Below, in pieces: positions 44,182-53,795 of a stretch of DNA of 64,000 nucleotides. A program made the position numbers and the translations under genes. The number at the start of each line of letters is the position of its first letter. Within the stretch, counting starts at the first letter, position 1. The stretch covers positions 102,158-166,157 of the forward strand of contig NZ_JAVDQI010000006.1 in the NCBI RefSeq assembly GCF_031454185.1, read 5' to 3'. The notes below the pieces were generated by a model. That model had not been told where the DNA came from. It did not search any database and worked only from the letters and a program-made list of their open reading frames with translations. This DNA is from Methanococcoides alaskense. GTDB taxonomy: Archaea > Halobacteriota > Methanosarcinia > Methanosarcinales > Methanosarcinaceae.

Positions 44182-46713
44182 TTACAGGTAGTCTTCCATT
44201 TCATCGAATTGAAGATACCTGTAGATCTCGTCCAGTTTTGGCTCGATCTTTTCCATGTAAACTTCCATGTACTCATCTACAGTGGGTATCCTACCAAGGT
44301 TGGAGGTAATTGCTCCAAGCTCCGCTGAGCCAAGGTAGACCTGGGCTCCGTCACCAACACGGTTGTCGAAGTTACGGGTGCTGGTTGAAAACACTGTGGA
44401 GGCATCCGGTACGCGAGCTTGGTTCCCCATGCACAGTGAGCATCCCGCGATCTCAATGCGGGCACCGACCTGGCTGTATATGGAGAAAACTGACTCCTCC
44501 CTGAGCTTTGCCTGATCCATTCGGGTAGGTGGGCAGATCCAGGTGCGGACATCAGGGTTGAATTTCTGGTCACGCCAGATCTCGGCTGCAGCGCGGAAGT
44601 GTCCTATGTTCGTCATGCATGAGCCTATAAAGACGTCCTGAATAGTGGTGCCTGCAACCTCGGAAAGCAGTTTGACATCATCAGGATCATTTGGACATGC
44701 AAGGATAGGCTCCTTGATATCTGCAAGATCGATCTCTATGACTGCGGCGTACTCTGCATTCGGATCCGCTTTGAGCAGGCTCGGGTCTTCCAGCCACTCC
44801 TCAACAGCTTCTATGCGCTTTTGGAGAGTCTGTGCATCGGTGTATCCGTTCTCGATCATCTTTTTCATCAATGCCAGGTTGGAGCGCAGGAAAGTGGATA
44901 CGGGCTTCTCATCAAGCTGGATGCAACCGGCTGCTGCTGAACGCTCTGCAGCGGAGTCCGTCAGCTCGAATGCCTGCTCAGCTGTGAGGTCGGGCAGTCC
45001 TTCTATTTCCAGGATCCGTCCGTTGAATATATTGATCTTGTTCTTCTTTGGCACGGTCATAAGACCCTGCTTGATAGCATGGTATGGTATGGAGTTTACC
45101 ACATCACGCAGGGTGATTCCAGAATTAAGCTTTCCACTGAAACGCACCAGCACGGATTCAGGCATATCCAGAGGCATGAAACCCAGTGCTCCGGCAAAGG
45201 CTACCAGCCCGGAACCTGCCGGGAATGATATGCCTATCGGGAACCTTGTATGGGAGTCGCCACCAGTACCCACGGTGTCTGGAACCAGCAGGCGGTTAAG
45301 CCAGCTGTGGATCACTCCATCCCCGGGATGCAGGGAGACTCCGGCACGCTCAGATACAAAATCTGGAAGTGTCCTTTGCATCTTCACGTCTGTAGGCTTG
45401 GGGTAGGCTGCGGTGTGACAGAATGACTGCATGAACATGGGAGCCTGGAACTTGAGACAGGCAAGTTCTGTGAGTTCGTCAGCGGTCATGGGGCCAGTGG
45501 TGTCCTGGGAGCCGACAGTGGTCATCATCGGCTCACAGGCAGTTCCAGGCAGAACTCCATCTAAACCGCATGCCCGACCAACTATCTTCTGTGCCAGGGA
45601 GTAAGCCTGTCCTGGTTCTGGAACCGGATTATCGGGTTTAACGAAAATGTCTGTCTCAGGCAGACCCAGTACCTCGCGGGTCCGTGTGGTCAGTGACCTA
45701 CCAATTATTAGGGGAATACGACCGCCTGCACGGTATTCGTCCGGAAGGGTGTTGGGTTTGAGATCAAAAGTAGAGATCACATTGCCTTCTTCATCTGTTA
45801 CTTCGCCCTTTGCGGTGTTGATGGTAATGATATCGCCGTGCTGGAGCTTGCTGATATCCATTTGCAGAGGCAGAGCACCTGAGTCTTCGGCTGTGTTAAA
45901 GAAGATAGGAGCTATGGCAGTACCGATGATCACACATCCACGGCGTTTATTTGGAACATGTGGTATGTCCTTACCGATGTGCCAGAGCACACTGTTGCAA
46001 GCGGATTTACGGGAAGATCCGGTTCCTACCACATCAGCGACAAAGGCAACTTCGTGTCCTTCCTCACGCCATTTTGCCATTTCTTCAATGCCTCCTGGGA
46101 AGCGGGTATTTCCCATTTCCAGTGCATGAAGGGGTATGTCAGGGCGACTCCACGCAGCACTGGCAGGGGAGAAGTCGTCGGTGTTGATCTCGCCATCAAC
46201 CTTGAATACCCTGACAGTGATGGTCTCAGGGATCCCTGGTCTGCTTGTGAACCACTCAGCGTTCGCCCAGCTGTCAAGGACTTTTCCTGCAGCATCATTT
46301 GTCTTTGACAGTTCCAGTACGTCTTCAAAAGCATCGTAGACAAGAGTTATGCCTGAAAGTGCAAAGGTGGCCTCATCTGCGACCTCGGAATCTCCGAGTG
46401 CTTCGATAAGATACTTTACATTGTAGCCACCGATCATGGTTCCCAGGATCCTGATCGCTTCATTTTTGTCGATAAGCGGTGAAGAGACAGCTCCTGCTAA
46501 AATGTTACCAAGGAAATCTGCCTTGACCTTTGCAGCGGGGTCCACACCAGGAGATATTCGTTCCGTGAACAGGTGGAGCAGGAACTCTTCCTGTTCTGCA
46601 GGAGGATTTTGTAATAATTCACAAAGTTCAGAGGTCTGTTCCGGATTCAGAGGAAGTGCGGGAATACCCTGACCTTTCCTCTCTTCTTCGTGTTTTAGAT
46701 AAGCTTCGATCAT
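44182..46713 (-). CDS. acnB: Aconitate hydratase B (bacterial-type aconitase)
   Basis: 843-residue 4Fe-4S enzyme interconverting citrate and isocitrate. It has the AcnB domain order: HEAT-like N-terminal helices (MIEAYLKHEEER start), the swivel domain moved forward (DDFSPASAAW, GTGSSRKSACNS) and the catalytic domains last. Iron-sulfur ligands lie in IGSCMTNIGH and GCSLCMGNQ; substrate residues in TGGDSHTRFPIG. GGAGG precedes the ATG. AcnB is chiefly bacterial, and here it stands beside a dead AcnA fragment, suggesting transfer and replacement. It would feed isocitrate to 2-oxoglutarate synthesis. Confidence 0.95.
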   Translation of the reverse strand: MIEAYLKHEEERKGQGIPALPLNPEQTSELCELLQNPPAEQEEFLLHLFTERISPGVDPAAKVKADFLGNILAGAVSSPLIDKNEAIRILGTMIGGYNVKYLIEALGDSEVADEATFALSGITLVYDAFEDVLELSKTNDAAGKVLDSWANAEWFTSRPGIPETITVRVFKVDGEINTDDFSPASAAWSRPDIPLHALEMGNTRFPGGIEEMAKWREEGHEVAFVADVVGTGSSRKSACNSVLWHIGKDIPHVPNKRRGCVIIGTAIAPIFFNTAEDSGALPLQMDISKLQHGDIITINTAKGEVTDEEGNVISTFDLKPNTLPDEYRAGGRIPLIIGRSLTTRTREVLGLPETDIFVKPDNPVPEPGQAYSLAQKIVGRACGLDGVLPGTACEPMMTTVGSQDTTGPMTADELTELACLKFQAPMFMQSFCHTAAYPKPTDVKMQRTLPDFVSERAGVSLHPGDGVIHSWLNRLLVPDTVGTGGDSHTRFPIGISFPAGSGLVAFAGALGFMPLDMPESVLVRFSGKLNSGITLRDVVNSIPYHAIKQGLMTVPKKNKINIFNGRILEIEGLPDLTAEQAFELTDSAAERSAAAGCIQLDEKPVSTFLRSNLALMKKMIENGYTDAQTLQKRIEAVEEWLEDPSLLKADPNAEYAAVIEIDLADIKEPILACPNDPDDVKLLSEVAGTTIQDVFIGSCMTNIGHFRAAAEIWRDQKFNPDVRTWICPPTRMDQAKLREESVFSIYSQVGARIEIAGCSLCMGNQARVPDASTVFSTSTRNFDNRVGDGAQVYLGSAELGAITSNLGRIPTVDEYMEVYMEKIEPKLDEIYRYLQFDEMEDYL

Positions 46714-46960
46714 CTTTTATCCTCCATGAGAAATTGAGTTTTTGCTGCATTGGCAGCTGAATAGCTTTTTCTTGTCTTGTTTCCTTGAAAAAAAGCATTA
46801 ATTATGATATATGATGCTGATTATCGTTTTTGCTGTATATGACATTAACGGGGCACAAAAGAATGTATTTCTTGAATAAGACGAAACGAAGACGAGAGTG
46901 CAACTTCCAAGCTTCCAGCTATCCTGAAATATTCCTAGAAGCTTGATTCAAAAACAATAT

Positions 46961-48172
46961 TTAATCGTCAAGCCCTTTTCTGCCAAATATATAATTAGCC
47001 ACCCTCAAAGCATCCTTATCTCCGGTAGCCTTTTCCACTGAATCGCTAAGTTTTACCACTGGGATACCATCGATCTTGTGGAGCTTGATGACCATGTTCA
47101 GAGGAGGGTTGTAACTGAAGAAGTCCGAATTGTTCGTCAGGGTCGTGCCAATGCCGAAACTGCAATTTATTCTGCCATTACAATATTCTTTCAGTTTTAC
47201 AGCATCACTTACATGAAGGGAATCACTGAAAACGAGCACTTTTTTCATAGGGTCGATACCAAGCTTCTTGTAATGTTCGATGACATCATCTGCGAACTTG
47301 ATCGGGTCACCACTGTCATGTCTGACACCGTCATAAAGTTTCGCAAGCCCAAGGTTGAAGTTCCTGAAGAATGGTTTTGAACCGAAAGTATCACTGAGGG
47401 CAATACTAAGATTACCTTTGTACACTTTTACCCAGTTATCAAAAGCAAATTTGTTCGCATTCCTTAGACCAACAAGGGCGGAATTTCCCATTATCCATTC
47501 ATGGCCAATGGTACCTATCGGTCTCACACCATACTTCTTTGCAAAATATACATTGCTGGTGCCGGAAAAAGAATCCAGTTTATGAAGGACCTCGACCACT
47601 TTATCATGTAATTTGAACCCTCTTCGGCGTCGTGTCCCAAATTCAGAGAATATACAGCCATTGGCATCCAATTCCCTTCCCATCTCGCCTATGAAATTAC
47701 CATACTCGTCCATTAGAGCATTTTCAGTTTCGTTGCCATTGGTCGCAGATGTCTCTCCCCCTTTAGTATCCACTACCGTAAAATAAAGTTCCGAAATGGT
47801 TGACATGAGTACGATCTCCCACAATATGGAACTATGCCACGGGCCATCGATACAGAGTTCAAGTTCATTCTCTTCTGTCAGAAGTATCTTCACTTCTTCC
47901 GGATCGAAACGGAAGTTCTTCAGGTATTCAATATATGAGGGTTTAAAAAAAGGACAATTGTCTTTGAGCCAGATAGATTCATCCTCGGAAAGTACCATTT
48001 TGGAAATATCCTCATCGATGGTACGCCTAAGCTCATTCACGAACTCATCTGTAAAACTCTGACCGCCCCTATTGATGAAACGGTATTCAGCACGTGCATC
48101 CGGGAACAGTTCTAACACTGCCATCTGCATTGTAAACTTATAAAGGTCATTGTCCAGTATCGATCGGGTCAC
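46961..48172 (-). CDS. pncB: Nicotinate phosphoribosyltransferase
   Basis: 403-residue bacterial-length PncB of NAD salvage, joining nicotinate to PRPP to give nicotinate mononucleotide. Motifs: LDNDLYKFTMQMAVLE (6-21), FGTRRRRGFKLHD (about 175-187), FSGTSNVYFAKKYG, GTIGHEWIMG with the phosphorylated/catalytic His, and RHDSGDPIKFADD (PRPP-binding). The start is GTG at 48172. No NAD neighbours. The upstream gap 46714-46960 serves acnB only and shows no gene. Confidence 0.93.
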   Translation of the reverse strand: MTRSILDNDLYKFTMQMAVLELFPDARAEYRFINRGGQSFTDEFVNELRRTIDEDISKMVLSEDESIWLKDNCPFFKPSYIEYLKNFRFDPEEVKILLTEENELELCIDGPWHSSILWEIVLMSTISELYFTVVDTKGGETSATNGNETENALMDEYGNFIGEMGRELDANGCIFSEFGTRRRRGFKLHDKVVEVLHKLDSFSGTSNVYFAKKYGVRPIGTIGHEWIMGNSALVGLRNANKFAFDNWVKVYKGNLSIALSDTFGSKPFFRNFNLGLAKLYDGVRHDSGDPIKFADDVIEHYKKLGIDPMKKVLVFSDSLHVSDAVKLKEYCNGRINCSFGIGTTLTNNSDFFSYNPPLNMVIKLHKIDGIPVVKLSDSVEKATGDKDALRVANYIFGRKGLDD

Positions 48173-48221
48173 TTGAGGTCTTCCCTTATTTGAATTACCT
48201 ATAGGATTCTACATATCGAAA

Positions 48222-48236
48222 CCAATATATAAAAGG
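48222..48236 (+). promoter_or_regulatory. Promoter of the DMT transporter gene
   Basis: CCAATATATAAAAGG, a consensus BRE/TATA element, 55-65 bases before the ATG at 48289. Confidence 0.5.
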
Positions 48237-48288
48237 ACAGGCTCACAAGAGGAACTCGCTAAAAAACGGAAATAACGGGGACAAAATA

Positions 48289-49158
48289 ATGGAAGATCGG
48301 ACAAAAGGCATCATCTACATGCTCATGGTCGTTATCTTCTGGGGTTTCTCTTTCATAGGTACAAAGGTCCTGTTAAATTATCTGGACCCTGCGACCATAG
48401 GTTTCTTACGTTTTTTCATTGCAACAATACTTCTGTCTGCCATTTGCAGAAAAAAAGCGGATTATACCAGAAAACAACTAAAATACGTCATGATCGCCGG
48501 ATTTCTGGGAGTTACAAGTTTTTACATGTTCGAGAATGTGGCACTCACCTATACAACGGCCACGAACGCATCCCTAATCGGTGCTACCGTGCCTGTGTTC
48601 TTCTTGCTCACAGTTGATACGCTAAAGCGTACATTTTCAAGCCCCATCAAATACCTGGGAGCAGTCATTGCTTTTGCAGGAGTCGGATTACTGATACTTA
48701 ACGGAAAATTCAACCTTGCACTTAATCCCCTTGGTGATCTTCTAATGTTCGGCTCGGTCTTCTCATGGGTCTTCTACACTACCATAATAGATAAATTAAG
48801 GTCGAAGGATATGCTCATCCTTTCCCGTGACATCACTCTGTTCGGTACGATCTTCCTGTTACCATTTGCACTTTTCGAGGCAAGGGACATGAGGGTCGAT
48901 ATTGTTTCCCAGTCAGATCTTGTAATAGCTCTTGTTTCCCTCATGTATCTGGCTATATTCGCTTCTGCTCTCGCCTTCCTTTTGTGGAACAAAGCAATAG
49001 ATCTCACAGGCTCAAGCACAACTACCAATGGGCTTTATCTTATTCCTCCAATAGCCATTCTTGGAGATAGCATAATTCTTGGGAACATACCTAATATATA
49101 CGCTCTTGTGGGTGCGGTATTGGTTCTTGCAGGCGTGTATCTTTCAGAAAGGACTTAA
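48289..49158 (+). CDS. EamA/DMT-family transporter
   Basis: 289-residue drug/metabolite transporter with ten predicted helices in two EamA repeats: FWGFSFIGTKVLL (about 19-31) begins repeat 1 and GSVFSWVFYTTIIDKL (about 155-170) repeat 2. The typical PVFFLLTVD and PPIAILGDSIIL end-of-repeat motifs are present. The substrate is not predictable. Monocistronic, divergent from pncB. Confidence 0.88.
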   Translation: MEDRTKGIIYMLMVVIFWGFSFIGTKVLLNYLDPATIGFLRFFIATILLSAICRKKADYTRKQLKYVMIAGFLGVTSFYMFENVALTYTTATNASLIGATVPVFFLLTVDTLKRTFSSPIKYLGAVIAFAGVGLLILNGKFNLALNPLGDLLMFGSVFSWVFYTTIIDKLRSKDMLILSRDITLFGTIFLLPFALFEARDMRVDIVSQSDLVIALVSLMYLAIFASALAFLLWNKAIDLTGSSTTTNGLYLIPPIAILGDSIILGNIPNIYALVGAVLVLAGVYLSERT

Positions 49159-49192
49159 AAGCAATTATGCATCGGCTTGAACATATAGTTAA

Positions 49193-49202
49193 TTTTATAT
49201 GA
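49193..49202 (+). promoter_or_regulatory. Promoter of the 32-residue membrane protein gene
   Basis: TATA element TTTTATATGA, predicting initiation near 49225. Confidence 0.45.
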
Positions 49203-49281
49203 CATCGGAACTAATAATATATTACTCATGGGGGTGAGGGATTTGATTATGGTTACTTTCAGTTACAATGGAGGTAATACC

Positions 49282-49380
49282 ATGGAATCAGTAGTAAAAC
49301 AAACATCATATGGACCATTTGTTCTATTCGTATCAATACTTCTGGCAGCTTTTGCAGGATTTGCAATACAGATGTATTGA
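49282..49380 (+). CDS. 32-residue single-helix membrane protein
   Basis: A very short gene: ATG at 49282, preceded at ideal spacing by GGAGGT, encodes a polar head MESVVKQTSYGP and a single hydrophobic helix FVLFVSILLAAFAGFAIQMY. In-frame upstream ATGs at 49249 (with GGGTGAGGG) and 49228 would give 43 or 50 residues. A terminator begins at the stop codon and a TATA box lies about 90 bases before the ATG, so it forms an independent unit of roughly 180 bases. It is probably a regulatory or accessory subunit of a membrane complex; the partner is unknown. Confidence 0.6.
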   Translation: MESVVKQTSYGPFVLFVSILLAAFAGFAIQMY

Positions 49381-49408
49381 TCTTCCTTTTTTTGCAAGAT
49401 CGTTTTTT
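49379..49408 (+). terminator. Intrinsic terminator of the 32-residue protein gene
   Basis: GATCTT (49379-49384, starting in the TGA) pairs with AAGATC (49396-49401), followed by G and six T. Confidence 0.7.
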
Positions 49409-49578
49409 GCTTGAAGTTACTTTGGAATACGGCATATTATTGGAATAGGTATACTCTTAAAATATTCAAAATAAATGAAACTCATGCCTGAACCGAAATA
49501 CAAAATAAAAGACTTGTCAAAAAAGGGATGAGAAATAAATAATATCGGTTTTAACTTCTCATCATCAATTCATTTATC

Positions 49579-50886
49579 TCATTCATATCTCAAAGCATCT
49601 ACCGGATTCAACTTCGCTGCACTCTTTGCCGGCATGTAACCTGCGACAAGACCGACTCCTATGGAAACCAGGGTAGCCACAATTGTAGCCTTAACGCTCA
49701 ACGTGAATACGAAAGGTATCTTCAATTGCATCGATATCAGATACACTATCACTTGTACAAATGCGGTTCCAAATATAATACCAATTAAACCGCCTACAAG
49801 TCCTATCAATGCAGCATTGCAGAGGAATATCAGAAGAACATCCTCATTTCTGGCACCTATGGCTTTCATAATGCCTATTTCTTTCGTCTTTTCAAGCACG
49901 GAAGTGAACATGGTATTGGCAATACCAACAGAACCCACTAATAATGATATTCCTGCAATGAACGCAAGGAATGCGGTCAGACCTGATATCAATTTATTTG
50001 TGCTTTCCATCATTTCCTGCTGTGAATATATATAGAAATCCTTTGTGTCCTCATCAACACGTCTTGATAACTTGAGCTTTTTATCCATTTCATCAAGTGC
50101 AGGTTGCAGCTCTGCATTCTTGTAGAGTTTAACTTCTATGGAGCCATATACGTCCTTTTGCAGATTCGAATATTCATCATCCTGAGCCATTACATACATG
50201 TCCTCATAGGGCATGAATACACTGCTGCCGAAAAGACCTCCCATCCCACCAAGAAGACCATCACCCTTTGCGAGAATGCCTACAACACGATAGGACTTTC
50301 CGTTCAACAGGATCAGCTGGTTAAGTCTTATCTTCTTATCCTTGAATGCCTCATTGGCAAGATTGTCGGAGATAACGACCACGTTTTTGTCACCTGCTTT
50401 AAGCAATCGTCCTTCACCTATGTCCTCGGTGGTCATTTTTGACCAGACCTTCGGGTCAACACCGCTTATATATACCGATGTCTCTTCATTACCCATGCTC
50501 AGCATGGCACCAGAATCAACTTTTACATTGATGTATTCGATAGCAGATATTCTTTCAAGGGTCTGCACATCCTTTTTTGTCAATTGTGCTTGAGATTCTG
50601 AACCGGGATCATCAATGAACTGGTTCGTTTCCTTATCCTCTACCACAGGTTCGCCAACACCTTCATCCTCATTCATTTCAAAAGGAATTGAAGCAACAAT
50701 GGTTATGGTGTCCCCTCCAAAATCTTCAAGTGTCTTCGTTACTTGATCCTGAAAATATTCGCCGGTAGTTACAACTGTCATAACAGAAGCTATGCCGATA
50801 ACAACACCTATAATGGTCAGCCAACTGCGTAATTTGTTGGCCTTGACCATATTCAGTGAGATTTTGAATATCTTTTTCGGTTTCAT
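49579..50886 (-). CDS. MacB-like ABC transporter permease
   Basis: 435-residue permease of the MacB/FtsX type. One helix lies near the N-terminus (LRSWLTIIGVVIGIASVMTVVTT), then a large external MacB periplasmic-core-like domain (about 45-290), and three C-terminal helices of the FtsX domain (about 300-430, with the typical LEKTKEIGIMKAIGARNEDVL). Such systems move peptides, lipids or lipoproteins or act as mechanotransmitters. It is third in an operon with the ATPase and a surface protein. Confidence 0.9.
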   Translation of the reverse strand: MKPKKIFKISLNMVKANKLRSWLTIIGVVIGIASVMTVVTTGEYFQDQVTKTLEDFGGDTITIVASIPFEMNEDEGVGEPVVEDKETNQFIDDPGSESQAQLTKKDVQTLERISAIEYINVKVDSGAMLSMGNEETSVYISGVDPKVWSKMTTEDIGEGRLLKAGDKNVVVISDNLANEAFKDKKIRLNQLILLNGKSYRVVGILAKGDGLLGGMGGLFGSSVFMPYEDMYVMAQDDEYSNLQKDVYGSIEVKLYKNAELQPALDEMDKKLKLSRRVDEDTKDFYIYSQQEMMESTNKLISGLTAFLAFIAGISLLVGSVGIANTMFTSVLEKTKEIGIMKAIGARNEDVLLIFLCNAALIGLVGGLIGIIFGTAFVQVIVYLISMQLKIPFVFTLSVKATIVATLVSIGVGLVAGYMPAKSAAKLNPVDALRYE

Positions 50887-50912
50887 TTTTCCACACCTCA
50901 GGAACGGACCTA

Positions 50913-52172
50913 TCAGAGCTTTTTCTTCTTATATAGAACAAAACCTGCACCACCAAGAAGCGCAAGTGTCAGAAGAAGTAAATTGTTGACACCTCCTGAA
51001 GAATTGCTCTTAACAGTGCTTTGTGATGCATCAGGCCTTGATGCAAAAACTGACAATTCCTTGTCCTGTATCTCTCTTTCGCCATCACTTGAAGTATAGG
51101 CTATCTGGAATTTCAAAGGCAAGGACTCGCCATAGTTGTCAGGGATCAATCCAAAATCTGCAAGTGTATAATCACCTTTCTGAAGGCTGCCCAGAACTAC
51201 AGAATTAGAACCACTTCTCATACTCCATCCCTCCTGCTTAGGGATGGAAACGGTAACTGAACTTGCCTGATTGTTACCAATGTTGGATATTGAGAACGAA
51301 TAGGACCCACCCATTGTCTGTTCAACGAATACTATATCGAAATCCGTTCTACCGCCAATGTAGATGCCTGCTTTACTTTCAATGGTCTTACGTTTCTGGT
51401 TCTCAAGTGTTCCAGCCTGTGTTATTGTTTGTAGTTCTTCGACATCATCATAAGTGAGTGTCATATCGAGTTTATACAATCCGGGTTTAGTGTTAACATT
51501 GGTCAGGACCTGGAAATCAATTGTTGCATTCCCATCGATATCAATAAAATTGATGTATTTCACATTACTTGAACCGACAGGCAAAACAAGGTCGTTTGTG
51601 CTTTCCCAGGAGAACATTGCGTTCTTTAGCGGAGAGTTACCAACATTCTTTACCACGAATGACAGATTCGTTTTCTTGCCAGGTACCAGTTTTTCAAGGC
51701 TGATGGATTCGATCTCAGCATTTGATTCACTATCAACATCGATGTAGAACTCACGGGAAATACAGACATTATCTTTGTTGCCCTGTTCATAGACCAGCAC
51801 TTCCAGAGGATACTGGCCTGCATTGACATTGTTATCAACAAGCATCTCGAATTTTACGACCTTGCTTCTATCATCCTCATAACGTCTTCCCAATTTACCG
51901 ACATTTTCAATGAGGCTCGAACCTGATACTTTCCTGAAAGGATATTTTGGAACCACTTCAACAACAAGGTTTCCTGTTTCACTTGAACCAGTGTTCTGGA
52001 TGGAATACCTTATTTCAAGGACATCACCCGGTTTTACAGGATCAGGTTTCTGGTTGAGCATATCTACCATTATTCCTTTATCAAGGACATTTATGGCCAT
52101 GGCACTTTGCCCGAAAGGCACTGTAATGACCATGCAGAGGATCATTATTTTAAGGATGAATTTTAATTTCAT
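50913..52172 (-). CDS. COG1361-like exported protein of the ABC operon
   Basis: 419-residue exported protein. Signal sequence MKLKFILKIMILCMVITVPFG; several Ig-like beta-domains of the CARDB/NEW3 type (PGDVLEIRYSIQNTGSSETG, PGKKTNLSFVVKNVGNSPL); C-terminal membrane anchor NLLLLTLALLGGAGFVLYKKKK. I chose ATG at 52172, which has AAAGGAGA upstream, over the TTG at 52193. Sandwiched between ATPase and permease, it probably acts as the external adaptor of the ABC system, analogous in position to MacA, though unrelated to it in fold. Confidence 0.85.
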   Translation of the reverse strand: MKLKFILKIMILCMVITVPFGQSAMAINVLDKGIMVDMLNQKPDPVKPGDVLEIRYSIQNTGSSETGNLVVEVVPKYPFRKVSGSSLIENVGKLGRRYEDDRSKVVKFEMLVDNNVNAGQYPLEVLVYEQGNKDNVCISREFYIDVDSESNAEIESISLEKLVPGKKTNLSFVVKNVGNSPLKNAMFSWESTNDLVLPVGSSNVKYINFIDIDGNATIDFQVLTNVNTKPGLYKLDMTLTYDDVEELQTITQAGTLENQKRKTIESKAGIYIGGRTDFDIVFVEQTMGGSYSFSISNIGNNQASSVTVSIPKQEGWSMRSGSNSVVLGSLQKGDYTLADFGLIPDNYGESLPLKFQIAYTSSDGEREIQDKELSVFASRPDASQSTVKSNSSGGVNNLLLLTLALLGGAGFVLYKKKKL

Positions 52173-52189
52173 AACAAGGTCTCCTTTTT

Positions 52190-52918
52190 TCAAATATTAT
52201 TATTTTGATCATCGATCTTCGAAGAATTATCATTTATCTCATCGCGAACAATCATGCCATCCTTCAGAACTATATGTCTTGCAGCGTATTGTGCAAGGTC
52301 CATGTCGTGGGTCACCATCACTACGGTCTTACCTTTCTCTTTCCACAAACGATAGAGGATTCCCATTACATCACGCCCGGTCTTACTGTCCAGGGCCCCG
52401 GTGGGCTCATCCGCAAGAATAAGTTCAGGATCACATGCCAGGGAACGTGCGATTGAAACACGTTGTTGCTGTCCGCCTGAAAGCTGACTTGGTCTGTTGT
52501 TAAGTTTGTCAGACAATCCTACAAGTTCAAGGGCTTCTGTTGCTTTTTCCAGAGCAATGTCATCTTCAACTTCCTGTATCTCCAATGGCAGGAGGACATT
52601 CTCAAGAGCTGTCATTCCGGGAATAAGGTTGTACTGCTGGAAAACAAAGCCGATGGTCTTGCCCCTGAGCGTTGAAAGATCGGACTCGGTCATGTCTGCT
52701 ATATTTCTGGACTTTAAGAAAATATCACCTTTGGAAGGAACATCGAGACATCCTACCAGGTTCATCATTGTGGATTTACCACTACCTGAAGGGCCGATGA
52801 TAGCAGCGAATTCGCCGTATTCGATCTCGATATTAACTTTTTTCAGAGCATCTACCTGCACTTCACCCATTTGGTATATCTTCCAGACATCACGAAATTC
52901 TATCAGCGGTTCTGTCAT
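52190..52918 (-). CDS. LolD/MacB-type ABC transporter ATPase
   Basis: 242-residue ATPase of the MacB/LolD group: Walker A GPSGSGKST (about 42-50), Q-loop FVFQQYNLIPG, signature LSGGQQQRVSIARSLA, Walker B LILADEPTGALD and H-loop VTHD. The longer frame from 53083 includes the intergenic region. MTEPLIEFRDVWKIY beginning at ATG 52918 matches the family, and this ATG lies 26 bases from the centre of a TATA box (GTATAAAA, plus-strand 52941-52948), implying a leaderless transcript. An in-frame ATG at 52927 is the alternative. First gene of the three-gene operon. Confidence 0.92.
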   Translation of the reverse strand: MTEPLIEFRDVWKIYQMGEVQVDALKKVNIEIEYGEFAAIIGPSGSGKSTMMNLVGCLDVPSKGDIFLKSRNIADMTESDLSTLRGKTIGFVFQQYNLIPGMTALENVLLPLEIQEVEDDIALEKATEALELVGLSDKLNNRPSQLSGGQQQRVSIARSLACDPELILADEPTGALDSKTGRDVMGILYRLWKEKGKTVVMVTHDMDLAQYAARHIVLKDGMIVRDEINDNSSKIDDQNNNI

Positions 52919-52955
52919 ATCTTGCATAATAATGGTACGTGTATAAAAGCAAGGG

Positions 52956-52981
52956 GTAGTTGAAAAATATAGTTCAACTAC
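52956..52981. promoter_or_regulatory. Operator-like inverted repeat between divergent promoters
   Basis: GTAGTTGAA (52956-52964) and TTCAACTAC (52973-52981) are perfect inverse complements with an 8-base AT spacer. They lie exactly between the minus-strand TATA (52941-52948) and the plus-strand TATA TTTATATAT (52988-52996), so a bound dimer could block both promoters at once. Confidence 0.65.
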
Positions 52982-53018
52982 ATTTTCTTTATATATTACC
53001 CAGATTATAGTGACACCC

Positions 53019-53795
53019 ATGGATCTAAGTGTTCTTAATTCAACAATACCACAAGAGCTATTGGATCTATCTGCCGAGATCAATTCGAGCTATACTGCAA
53101 CAGATATTGTACTTGATCTGATCTCATATCCATTGATGGCGATTCTTGCACTGATGATATACTTGGAGATCTCGAAGATATATTCTATCAGTCAGTATCA
53201 GGGACTTAAACATTTCAAGAACGCTTTTTTATTCTTTGGAATAGGGAATCTTTCATTCCTTACAGTTGTGATCTCATTTATAATGCTGAAATTCTCCATT
53301 TTAATAGGAACATATTTTTTTCTTATTGTGGGAGTACCTGCATTGGTCCTTGCTTTATTTGGATTCTGGATAGCCAGGTCTGAATTGCTTTACACAATTA
53401 CATGGAAGCATTTTGATTCCATCTCGACAAAGAGGGTAATCAAAGCATTATTTTTCATAGGTCTGATGTTCTTTGTATTCATTGATCTGATAATCTATAG
53501 TTTATTGAGCGAAGCATATGGATTTGCAGTGGGAATGGTCTATAAAGGTTTAATTTTTGCTTTAATACTATTATTAATTAAGAGCAATCTTAGGTCTTCC
53601 GGAAGGATGGGGTCAATAAAGAATCCATATTATCTAGGGCTTATCATGCTTTTTACATTGAATTTTTTGGGGATTTTTGCAGACCTCATAGCAGAGTCTA
53701 GCATTGCAACAATTTTTATAAATGGGTTTACAATTACCGCTTACATAATTATCCTTAAAGGTATTAGAAAATGGAGTCGCATTCTAACAATATGA
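53019..53795 (+). CDS. Multi-helix membrane protein, putative sensor
   Basis: 258-residue protein with about seven membrane helices (first helix near DIVLDLISYPLMAILALMIY). No known motif. The frame could also start at GTG 53010, but ATG 53019 lies about 26 bases from the TATA centre, so a leaderless start fits. It overlaps or touches a winged-helix regulator at its 3' end and is divergent from the ABC operon, as is common for a membrane sensor paired with its regulator (inference). Confidence 0.7.
   Translation: MDLSVLNSTIPQELLDLSAEINSSYTATDIVLDLISYPLMAILALMIYLEISKIYSISQYQGLKHFKNAFLFFGIGNLSFLTVVISFIMLKFSILIGTYFFLIVGVPALVLALFGFWIARSELLYTITWKHFDSISTKRVIKALFFIGLMFFVFIDLIIYSLLSEAYGFAVGMVYKGLIFALILLLIKSNLRSSGRMGSIKNPYYLGLIMLFTLNFLGIFADLIAESSIATIFINGFTITAYIIILKGIRKWSRILTI

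Noticed and set aside
45647..46129. 160-residue plus-strand frame inside acnB
   Set aside because: Antisense shadow of a gene whose motifs are unambiguous.
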